From Cardinalis cardinalis (Eukaryota; Chordata; Aves; Passeriformes; Cardinalidae), in contig JACDOX010000040.1 in the NCBI GenBank assembly GCA_014549065.1, positions 2,083,231-2,147,230 of the forward strand: DNA of 64,000 bases, given 5' to 3'. Below, one piece after another: positions 1 through 12,400 of this stretch (its first letter is position 1; every line of letters starts with the position of its first letter). The notes beneath the pieces are model-generated. The model saw nothing but the letters and a program-made list of their open reading frames with translations, ran no database searches and was not told the DNA's origin. Position numbers and translations under genes: made by a program.

Positions 1-367
1 GACAACTCTGACTGAGAGAAATTATAACATTAAAAGCCTGACATTCTCAATGTTTAGCAGGATAAACACCTGACCATATCGTGAGAAAGCCTGATTATTT
101 CCATTATTGTGTTTTGCACACACAAGCCACAGATTTGTACACAGTAGATCTCCCATCTGAAAAATGGTGAAAATGGTAGCTGCCCTTCCCTTGAGAGGTC
201 AGTCATAAAATTGAAAATTTAGGAAAGAGTAATGTATTGAGAAGAATATGTCTTCTATTTTATTTTTAATAATTTTTTTAATAATAACAAGGATATTTTC
301 TCTTAAGACAGAGAAGTAAACATTTTTGTCTAGCATAAAACATTTACCTCTTTCAGGTTTTTTTTAC

Positions 368-421
368 CTGCAAATTTGTATCAGTCATGAGAGATTTTGA
401 GGTATCAAATTTCTGTGAGGC
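368..421 (-). CDS. CFAP54: CFAP54 exon 47 of the window, 18-codon microexon
   Basis: 54 bp, codons 2073-2090, phase 0 to 0. The peptide ASQKFDTSKSLMTDTNLQ has the right phase to follow exon 46. The acceptor is TTTTACAG and the donor CAG/GTAAAA. It is short and its sequence is only vaguely familiar, so this call is weaker than the rest. More exons must follow before base 1. Confidence 0.65.
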
Positions 422-3400
422 CTGTAAAATGGAAAAAAAACAAAAGTAATGTGTTACAATACAAGTATAAAACCAATGAGTTAATAAAGGTGGAAAGAGG
501 GAAATTTCCCTTCAAATCAGCTCATTAAACTCAATTTGCTCTGCTTCACTATCTGTAACACAGGGTAAAGGAAGCAAACATGAAGTTTGTCCAATGCTTG
601 ACAACCCTTTTGGTGAAAAAAANTTTCCTACTGTTCATGCTGAATTTCACAATTTCACCTGGTGCTCTGTCCAGAAGTCTTTTGTCACATCACCTACCCA
701 AAAGCACCACTCAGATAAGGAAGACCTTGATTACATTCATCCAGGATTAAATCATTAGTTTATTTTGGTAAGGAAAGGCTGGTTATGGAAGAGGCTTACC
801 CAACAACCTGATCTGCCTGCACAGGTATGCTCACAGCAAGACAAGAGTCCAGGTCAATTGTTAACAGTTTCCAACCCTTGTAGCACATTCGTGACCAGAT
901 AAAGGGAAAATCAAACTGACCTGGAGTGATGTGAGTTCAAGGCTCTGCGGGCAGCAATAGCCATTATGGCCCAGCATCTCCTGAGGCTGCCCTCACCCTC
1001 CCCAGGGCACAAGAGCCCATGTCAGCTTTATCCATACTTTCTATGCCTGCATATGAAATCACACATTGTTTTTTCTACAGTAATATCTGCAGTACTCAGT
1101 GTATAAAACACATGNTTCAAAATTGATTTTTGTTCCTGCTATTTAGTGAGAGATTTTAATGTCATTCAAAGCCTACTATCTGATTCATCTATCGAAAGAA
1201 ATTTAGGATTTCCTTAGGAACATATAACAACTTGCAGATATGGAGTATGTGCAGTTTCATGAAGAAAAATGGATTGTTACAGCTCAACATCATACTTTTC
1301 TGGTGTTTACCTGCACTTGTTCAGTACATCTGTATCCTGCCGGTACTTTCCACGGAATTCTCTCTCCCGAAATAAGCAAAGACAGCTCATGAAAGGCCTC
1401 CGTAAAAAATCCTATATCTGTAAGTACTTTAATCTATGAAAAAATTACAAAGCCTCTGATTTGAATGCTATTCATTACTCTTTTTTCTCAAAATAAAATG
1501 TGTTTAAAGGTAATTTTCAAATAGATTTGGCTACCAGAATAGTACATTGATGGAGAATGATCTTCAACGAAAAGAAATCTTTTACATATTATAGTGAATA
1601 ATTTCAAAGATGTGTCTTTCACCTTTAAAAGCAAATTCTTTAAAAACTTCGTCCTGAATAAGGGAAAGAACTTGCTTCATCTTGTAAGAGTTTTGACTGC
1701 CTGTCCAAGCTCAGCCCCTTAAAAAATCTGGTTTAGTTTTTACTCATATTAGTCTTGNAGTACTCAGCTACTCTACCTAGCCCATATCAGCATTTCCTGA
1801 AAATATCTAAAACCAATATCACTTTGATTCTTAATACTCTTAAAAACTCCTGATAGTTAGACGTTTAAAAAAAAAAAAACCCAGAACTCCCAAATTATTT
1901 AAACAACAACAACAACAAAAGGTGAATATTAGTGAAAAGACACAAATCTATTCCTAGACTTCATGGAACCTTGTTCTACCATGATAGTAAGAACATATCC
2001 AGAAGTGAATATCTGGGAAAAAAAACAGTCATTCATGTTTTGCTCTTAAGAAAACATTTCAAAGAAAATTGGAACAAGATAAAAAATAACAAGTGATAAG
2101 TCTGGACCAAAGAAAGAAAAGCTCCTCTTCATTAAAAAGAGATTAGGGAAGCACTCAACAGCCTATGTAGGAAATTAACAGTAAAACTTTTTAAATAGCT
2201 CTACATGCTACTAAAATTGAGAATATAAATAATAATTGCATTTAGACAGTACCCCTACCATCTGCTGTGCTAAGAAACACTAAGCAACAGCTGAACTATA
2301 AAGCATTACTTTTCATAGTAGAAATATATGAATATTAAATTGACTACATTAAACAAAGACTTGAAAAGTTTACTTGAAATGTGTTTTGAGAAANAGAAAG
2401 TTTAATTGATTACCTTGAGGATTCTTCCTTCAATACATTTAGCTGGGTCCTTACAAATCTCAGATACAAAATATTGGTATAATGTGAACAGAGGTAAAAT
2501 CTGTAGCAAAATAGTAGATCATGCAGCTATAAACATCATACAGGGTACAACCATGGAAATACCCATTAAAATTACATATCAAGAGTATATAGATAATATA
2601 AGATTACTGCTTTGACCATCACAGCACCAATACTTCTCTTATGCTTTCTGAAAGATTAATGTGTTAAAAAGTTCTTCATGTCACTAAAGCTAACTCCTTG
2701 TATGTGATTCACAATGTAGGAAGTGAAGTTTGTCCAAATTATTCTCTCTGTTCAAGGTGGGGTATTTCACCACCTCATTACTGAGTAAACCTACCAGAAA
2801 CAGGTTGATACAAGGGATTTCCAAATCTGTCTGCATTTTGATGCCATATTTTTTCAACACAATTAATAGAAGAATAGAATTCTGTAAGCTTTTTAAAATA
2901 AACACAATGAAGTCCTGCAACTAAGTGAAATTATATCAGCTGTAAAATAAAGTGGATGGTGATGAGACTTACTGACAAATTTATTTACATTCATTTTAAA
3001 TTTAATTTTTTTGTAGGGACAACTAACAAAAAACATTTTAAAACTGAGCTCTATTAAAGTATAGAGACACTGTATATCCTTCCAGTATCTGAAGGGGGCC
3101 TACAGGGAAGCTGGAAAGGGACTCTTCATCAGGAACTGCAGTGATACGACGAGGAGTAATGGGTACAAAGTGAAAGAGGGTAAGTTTAGGTTAGATATTA
3201 GGAGGAAGTTCTTTACTGCGAGGGTGGTGAGACACTGGAGCAGGTTGCCTGTGAACTTGTGGATGCCCCAACCATGCAAATGTTCAAGGCCAGGCTGGAT
3301 GAGGTGTTGAGCAACCTGGTCTAGTGGGAGGCACCCCTGCCCTCAGCATGGGAGGTTGAAGCTATGTGACCTTTAAATGTCCCTTCCAAACCTAAACATN

Positions 3401-6400
3401 CTATGGTTCTATGATCTATTGTTATACAATCTTTCAGAAAAAGCAGATTCTTTCCTAACAGATTTATGTGTTTATTGAAAATGAAAGAACTTCCAAAATT
3501 TAATTACTGTTTTACATTTTTCTTCACTTTAAAATGTCCCCAAGCGTAGAAAATGCTAACAGCATTGTTAGATTTTTGTCAAATTCACTTAAAGTTTTCA
3601 TAACTTAATACTTCTGAATTTGGATTACAAACACTTGAGGCAAATGTTTTAATTGTACCCATACAGTTTCCTATTGATATTTCAAGTAGTTGAACAAAAT
3701 TAGTCTTTGAAGTTTTATTTTTAATAAAACTTGAATCTGGATGTATTTTGATTTAAGTGACAAATCAACTTAGNGCCCACCATCCAAAACATTCCCACAC
3801 AATAAGCATTCAGGGGAAAAGAAGCTCTCATTCAGCTAAAACTGCAATTGCTTTGACCATGATCCATGAACTGGATCTATATTCTGCTGGCAAAAGTGCA
3901 GAAAGAATCAAAGATGTACATGGCCATGTGAAGCAAGCAGTCAAGTTAAGAGCCTCTGTCTCCAGGTAATTGTCTGCTCCTGGATTTTACTGATCTCCCA
4001 CAGCCAGAACAGTTACACAAAGCTAAATAACAAAGTGAACTCCAGTAATGCAGAATGGAAAAAAGCAACAATGGCAGTTAGCCTGAAGTTCCAAAAGAAA
4101 TCAATCAAAAAAATGGCTTGCTGACAANAAAAGTGTAACATCTTTCTGCCTCCTCCTGTCTAACTCCTCTTCCATCCCTACCTCCTAACCTTTGCTCCTC
4201 CTTGCTGCCAGCCCTGCAATCTTTTCCCTTCCTGGCACTGGCTCTGCCACTTGCAGGACCTTGTCATAAGTGGATTCAACTCATCAAAGCAGGAAAAATC
4301 TATCTACTTTTTCAGATGGAGAGTTTTCTGTTGTGTTTGATTTACAGAGGCATAAAATAATCACTTGACAGGAAATTCTGTTGGTGCATACAGGACCAAA
4401 TTAGAAAAGAGAGAGTATTGCACCTTTTTCAGTAGTAGTAATCAATTCAATCTATTTNTTTTAATGTACAGCACTGCATCTTTGAAGGAAGCTGTATTAA
4501 AGTGGAAATGGTCAGACATTAAATGGAGGAAACAGGAANATGACCAGCATAGGAGGGAAGTTATGAAAACAATAAAAATACAGAGGAATAAGAGAACATG
4601 GAAAGGAGAAAGGCAAAAGGGACTTTTATCTACTGGAAGTTGAAGTATTGAAAGCATTCTGGACATATTGCATTTAAAGTATTTTTCTGTAGAGTGTATT
4701 TTAAGTAGCATATAATAGAAAATTTCCTCTAAAATGCCTAAGCTGAACAAACCATGTGTTGTCATCTTCCAGAATAAAAAAACTTGCTGTGTTTTCTAAA
4801 ACCTGTATGCAGCAAGCTATACCTTGTTTAAGCACCACAGAACCTAGCCATAGGGGTATTTTGCTAATGAGGTTATCTCATAAATACACCCACACAAGAA
4901 ATTAAGACTAGGTGTCTTAAAAATCATTTCCACATCATAAAAACAATACTTACTATTAAATTTTGTTTCACAGAATGTAGTTCAAACATAATGAAATTCA
5001 GACTTGCAACTACAGTAGAGATATCAGCTCTGTAGCGATCAGAGAAAAGGTCAATACCAGGAATAAGAATATTTGTTTCATATTCTGCAAAGTCACAGTC
5101 AGATGTTGGATGGGGAAGAGAAGCTCTAAACAGGGTCTGAAAGTAATAACAATGAATTATTTGTGAAAAGGTGTACAGGTATTAGTGAGACACCATAAAC
5201 CTCAACTCATAAATGACTTCATAAACACAACTCCATCAATGCCTTAATTATTCAGCTGTTTCCAGCCACAATACATTCCTAGAGAAAACGTTTTATATGT
5301 GAAGTTGATGGAGAAATAAACAAGCTGTAAATAGTCTAAGGACAGTATGCCTCCCATTTTTATGGGAGAGCTGCTGACTTTAGGGCCAGTTTAAAGCTAG
5401 TTCCACCTTTAACTAGGTCAGACAGTGCAGCTTATCAGCTAGTGCAGCTTAAATCATTTAACTTAATATGAAATTTAATAATTTCTGGGANAGTTGCTGA
5501 CTATAAAGCCAGTTCAAAGTTTGTTTCACTCTAGTTCCACCTGTAACTAGGTCAGCTAGCACAGCCTAAATCATATAACTAAAAACTAATATGAAATTCA
5601 AGGAAATAATCTAAATGTTCTCTCTTAAAAAGGGAAGAATGCTAACATTGTATCTGATGTTGGATATTCCTTCCCAATTGTGTTTATCTTGGTATAATTA
5701 ACAATTATATCCTAAAGAAATTTGCATTTACACTAAGATCAGAGATATTAACAAGCCTAAAGCCTACACCAGAGGTGGAATTTAAACAAGGTTATAAAAG
5801 CTTTCCAATTCAAGGAACAAATTATAGCTTGAACTTCTTGCAGTGCACTGACAGTAATTGATTATATTTTTCAAGACAATCACCCTGCAAGCTGCTTCTA
5901 TCCCAATTAATATCAGACCCACTTCAGTCAAGTCACAATTATNTCTACTGCTATACAACTGGAACAAATGCTTGCTACCATTTCTGTCGAAAGGAGGAAC
6001 CACCATTGTTCAGCTTTGTAATTGTTCAGCAATTACAGTGCTAGAAGCAAGTCAAAATTCTCCTTTACCTTTGTTTCCTCAACTTGTTCTCCCTTTGGTA
6101 ATATAACAAGTTTTCCTTGTTATATTACCAAATGTGGCCTAGGACAGGTCTCACAGTCACAATCATGACACAAGATATCAGACTGTGTCATTGCTTGGTT
6201 GTGGCCGAAAACAGATAACTTCCTGAAGCTGCACTGGGATGAGTAATCATTGATCCCAGTAGAGTACAACTGGCAGAATACTTGCAGTTCTTTTTCCTGT
6301 GCTACTTTTGATACTGACATCTTAACTTCCATTTAAAAGCAAACTGAAACATTTTTTTCTCTATAGGTCCTTTTTCTGAAAGTCTGCAAACTTAATTTTA

Positions 6401-9400
6401 ATGACCTTATATTCTTTGTGAGTGAAACAGGATCATTTTTAATATCCCCTGGTTTTAGAGCAAACTTATTATAGAGTTCAGATTTTAGTATTACTAACTA
6501 ATATTTTTCAGTGCTAAAAAATATTCAAAAATTGCTTTTTTCTAAAGACAATCTGTGAATATTCTACAGATATAAAAGACAGCACTCTGTTGTTGTTAAT
6601 GCCATCCAGTTCTTCCTGAGCAGAATACTTCAAGAGAAGGAAAATATATTTGACTATCAAATGTTTTAGTCATCTTCCCTTTTCAGTATTTTTTCTCTGA
6701 GACACTCTAGCCTCCTATTGAAGTGATAATTTTTAGGCTATAATATAGAAATAATGTTAAAAACCAAAGAATAAAAACATTGTATCTAATATGCATAAAT
6801 TGTCAACTACCTGTGATCTCCATTTTTCCTTTACAACCAAAACAAAAAGAGAATTATTCTAACAGAGGGTCATTTTAGAAGCAATTTGTTAAGTTCATGA
6901 ATATGAACTGAAATTGCATTCTTACCTTAAAAAGTATTGCAGAAAAATAGCAGTATTTTGTTCTTAATCTTATCTTTGATGTTGTTATATACCTAAAGCA
7001 CAAAAAATAAGAAATATTAATGTACCCATCAATATAAATTATTAAAATCCTNGGGTTTTTAGTCTAATGTGATAATAATACTAACACAGCTTAGATGTTT
7101 TTCCTACTGGAAAACAACTGCCTGTTTTTAAATAGGTGCTCAGCCACACCACGCAAAGAAGGTTTTGACCAAAGANATACCTAGACAAAGGGAGTTGTCT
7201 AGATTATCTTCAAACTTAGAGGAGAAACACAGGCAATCTAAGTGCAAACTCCACCTCATACAAAACTAAAAAGATAAAGCAGATTAGGCAACTCACACTT
7301 TAAAGTGTATTTCTTTCCAGAAAGGAAGCCTAAGATAACTAANACATGGAGTTTAACATGGCAGGTGTCTTGCTAAATGTAATGATTCCCACACTGTACC
7401 TCACCAGAGCCTTAAACCATCCTGGTAGCAAGATAGTCCTATGAATAATAATCCTAGAAATCTTTACTTCAATATTAGAATCCTTTACTCTGCATTTTAC
7501 AGTCTATGACAAAATTGTTGTTGTAGAAAGAGCAACTCAAGAGAAAGATGTTTAACAGCCCAAGTCAGGTCTAAACACAAAAGAACCACCTGAGGGAGAA
7601 GCCAAGAGGACAGCTCCCTCCAAATCCTGCTAGGATTGGGAATGGACATATTAGCAGCAAAGGGATAGTATCCAGTGCAGCAAATAGGTGCCACAAACAC
7701 CTGTAAAAGCAGCTGGGTACTTGGTCTCACCTAACTGGACCCAAGACTGAACCACAGCTCTGAATTAGAAGAGATGTCATTTATAATCAAGTCAAACCAC
7801 TCCCTTTCCTTTTGGGTGCTAATTCTAAGCGTGGCAGTGCCACTTCATCCTGAAATACCCATGCTACTACTTGCAAAGCTACCTTGGCTTATAGACATTT
7901 TACAGTGCTATTAATACAACCTGCTTCACAGGTAAGGCAATTTACTTAGAGATGAAATTCTGCTCTTTCATGGTTATAGTGTTTCTAAGGTCATTTAATG
8001 CTGTCTTGGGTACTTCTAGATTTATATTTTGTACAATACATTGAGGAACAGCTCAGAATTACATTCACAGTGTTTTACCAGCAGTCAAGGAGTACTGAAT
8101 GGAAATATTTATTGATGGTAGATTTTTATAAAGTAATTCAAATTTCATTTAGTTCTAATTCACCAGAAAACTAGTACTTTAGGCAGTAAATCTGACCTCA
8201 AGATACATTATTATTTAATATGTGTAGTAACTTGGGAAATATGATATTTTGATTGAAAATCAATATGACTGTAAAATCCTTGCATTTATGACTTTTTATC
8301 ATTTTTTTCTTTTAATGATCTCTCCATATAACATACAGATGCATTTATGATCAAAGATGAGCACTCTAGAATAAAAAGAAAAAACAATATTCTCCAAAGA
8401 AGCAAATTTCTCCCTGAAAGGAAAAATTACTCTGCTTTTGATGAGTCCTTTTTATGACAACTCTTTATTGGTTTTTAATCAATTTGAAGTTGCCTCATAT
8501 CTTGGATGAGCAATTTGTTTAAAATAGGATAGAAATACATATATGGGTAAGATACTTACCGAGCTATCTTAGCCACTAGGACTGCTGCATGTAAACATCC
8601 CCAAGCTCCAGCCTGGGAAAGAAATTTCTCACTCATATCAGTTGATCTTCCAACTGCAAAGCAGTCTGCAGCATCTTTTGGAAAACTTAACTCTTGCCAG
8701 GTGTTAAGAGCATCAGCAATGTTGAGTGTTTCATCAAGGGATTGACACCAGTATTTAAAAGCAGCTCTGTAACATAAAAAATACCATCTTGCTGACATTT
8801 TCCAAAGTGGAAGATAAGACCTGCTTCATTTTTTCTTTATTGCCTGAGACTTAACTAATTCTGATTGGGTCAAAAACTAAAATACAGTTTCTGTAACACA
8901 AAAAAAAAGAGATACTATTCCTGGTCAAGAGACTTATTGGGACTCAAATTAAATCNTCAAGCCATAGACATTACTTCTTAAAAACACAAAAATGTATCAT
9001 ATGAATTTGCTTAATGGCAATTAGGTAGCTAAGAAAAATAAACAATGTATAGGAAAAAGCCCTCTCAAAATACAGCTAATAGTAAGTTAGATGAAAGAAC
9101 TAATGGACAGCACAAGAACTTACAAGACAGTTGAGAGGTANAGGACTGACAATTAAAAAAAATGAAACTATGCTCTTTTTTAATCCAGTAACTATGTACC
9201 TTTTATTTCCAGCATAAAAGTGAAGATTTCCAAGTTCATGTAGAGCCTGTACTTTGAGGTCTCTCTGGCTACTCATTTCAAGGATACCTGTAATTTATTT
9301 TTCATCAATTAAAAAAAAAAATATTATCATATCATTAAAAAGGTTACCAAACCTTGCACAAATTTGGCATGAGTAGACATGAATTCACATGTAATTCAAT

Positions 9401-12400
9401 GCATGAATATTTTTTTTAATTTATGGGTCTTGTATATTTTACCTTCAAATCTACCATTTCTTATTACAACTAACTTTGAAAGCAAAAATAAGATATATGG
9501 ACCTGTTTACATAATCTTTTGTATTTTTGTTTTGTCAGGCCTCTCAAATTTCTTCCTGTTCACAAGATAAACTGGAAAGTAGGTCATTGACCCTGCTAAA
9601 CAACTCTGCCTGCATACAGCACAGTAGCACTCTCACAGACACATTTTTGGAACCTATGCTGCAAATAAAACCACTNAGAGCTACTACACTTGACCTGTTT
9701 AGCCACACAGCAAAATCAGGAGCTGTGACTGTACGAGTAAAGCCACACCAGAATGTAAGGTGGAAGCCAAGTAACTAAGTCACATATCCAAATGTACAGA
9801 ATGTAAAGTCTGTTTGCTAGGGAAAAAAAACTGTCATGAAATTAAAATGAATCTGCTAAACATTTTATCAAATTCTGAATTGGGGATTAATCAGCATAAC
9901 ACCACTGAAGTAATACTTTTTCATAAAATGAGATAACCGTAACAATTATGAACCANCTAGTGGCTTGTTTAGGATCTAATGCAGATTTCCTCAATCAAGA
10001 GGAAGAAGGTTGTACATTCCTACAAACTAGCCTTCAGACAGTTACAGTTGTCTGACAGAGGAAAAATACCAATGGAATAAACATACATAAACATAGGTAG
10101 GCAGAATGTTGTTACTTTTTATCTGCAAGCAGGAATTTATGAAAAAAATTACCTATTGTTTGTTCATAGGAAGATATAATTNCTGAAAGGTGTGACTTTG
10201 GTATTGGTCTACCCTCAACCATACTGGAGAAATTATATTTTTCTTGAGAAAGGTCACACGGTGTCGGTAGAAATATCACTTCATCTACCACGCTAAATTT
10301 CAGCTTCCTGCTTGAAGAGATATGACTGCCGATTGCTCTTCCAGCGTTTTCTAGATAGGAAAAGTGATTTATATGATCAATTTGTTTCTATGATAATATC
10401 AGTTGTTTATATGATCAGTTTGCTATATTTCTAGCACCCCAAATACTTCCAAACCATGTTAATCAAACTAATATAAAATTCCTGTGTACCCTATTTCGAT
10501 TTGGTTTCCTATGCTCAAATTCTGTGTGTCTCCTAATTAAACTCATTGGACATAATTCATAGGTCAGTGTAACCAAAGGGGTATGTGCTCTGTTAATGAA
10601 AATAAACTTGGGAAGATCTACCAGACAGTCCTCTGACAGAAATATGGCTGCAGACAGACAGGTGAAACAGCTGCATCGAAAAAAAAAGTATCATCCAAGT
10701 ATTAGACAAATCATAGGAAATAAAGCTTAGAGTTTGTGCTTATAGAACTTCAAATTTAACTTCATATTCTATATTTTTTCTAATTGTCAGTAACTAAAAC
10801 TTGAATTTAGAAAAATCTGTTCCTTTCACTCTTTGCTATTTTAACTGCATATACACTTTATTAAGGGCAAAACACTTCAATGAAGCACTCACCTTGTGTG
10901 TGTGCAAGAAATAATGAAAGTAGTTTCCTGCTGTGTCTCAGTGCTCTGCTTTGATATTTAGATTTTTCTAGAGTTTCTTTAAAACATTTCAGTGTATCAT
11001 TCACATCAAGAGGCACACAAACTAGGGCTTTTGCTTGATTGTGATCTAAAGCTAATTAATAATTATGGAGAAAAAAATTGTAATATGTAAATAAATAATG
11101 TTAGTAAATCTGCCTGTAAAACATATTTGAACATTTTCATAATGTCGAAACTAAAGTATATTAAAATATTCCTCTTTTTTTTCCTGTTGCTTTATGAATT
11201 AAAGCAAATTATTAACCACCAGAAACATTTATTCTGTCAACAGTGCTAATCACACTAACTTAAGAGTATATTGCTGGATATCCAAAAGTAACAAAACAAA
11301 GCTGGACCAACACCCCTATGCTGCCTCACAAGCTGTAGGTTATCTGGCACCTGCTTTTCTCTGCTTTCAGACATAGTCTGAATATATTTTGAAAGATCTT
11401 GACATTACAATACATTCAAAATATCAAGAACACTAATTTGAAGACAAAGCTCAGTTTATAATAAAAGACAAATTGTAGGAGATGTCGAAGACTATGATAA
11501 GGAATGGAAACAGAATTTATAAAAATGAAACAAACACAAAACTCTGGAAGAAAAGAAAACACACAATACTGAATTGTGCTCTGACCTGTAGAATCATCAT
11601 TCGTTGGAGGATTGAAAAAGCATCCAGGAAAAACCCCTTCACTGGCAGAACGAGCAACAGGCAGCTGTAATTTGTACCCTATGTAGTTTCTGCATCTCAT
11701 CTAAAAATGCAGGATTTGTTTCATAAAAACTGAATAATATTAAGAAAAATTGACATTTAGTTCTTACAGTTAAATATCTATATACTCAGTCACATGACAA
11801 AATAAAAGAGNACTAATTAAGAAAGACACCAGTGGCCCAACTAGTACTCTTGTCAATAAGAGGTGAAACATTCCCACCTAAAAATTGCATATAAGTGTTT
11901 CGAAGTTACTGCACTAAACTTGTCTCTTACTTGGTATTTGCCATAATCATTAGCAACTCCTTGATGTTCTGCAAGTATTTCACCTTTTTTTCTCCAGATG
12001 AATGCACGCTTGCACAGAACCTGTCACTAAGCATGCCTAAAGGACACGTTGCCTGGGAAACACAATGGAANGCTAAATACAGAGGTACAAAATAGCTCTA
12101 AGCAAGTAACAGCAGCAGCCTAACTCTGTCAGAGAAGCAAACTTCCAGACTTCTATAAAGGACTAATCCACAAAAGACTTTTTATTTTGCTAATGTAGTT
12201 ACACCACTTCAGAAGCAGAAGGACCAACAGAACTAGTTGAATAATTCTCTGAATGGCATTTATTTATGAAATGTAACCATAAACTCCAAATTTTTTACCT
12301 GAAATCCTTATTACTATTAGCTAACACTAGTCTTTAATCTGTAAGCTGTCTTTCTAAAGTATGACTACTTTTCCACAGCTCAGTTACCAGCACTATGNAG

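Noticed and set aside
1311..1421. Exon 46 starting at the nearer acceptor (AG at 1421-1422)
   Set aside because: With exon 45 ending in phase 0, this start gives an in-frame stop as the second codon. The acceptor after 1433 continues the family sequence.
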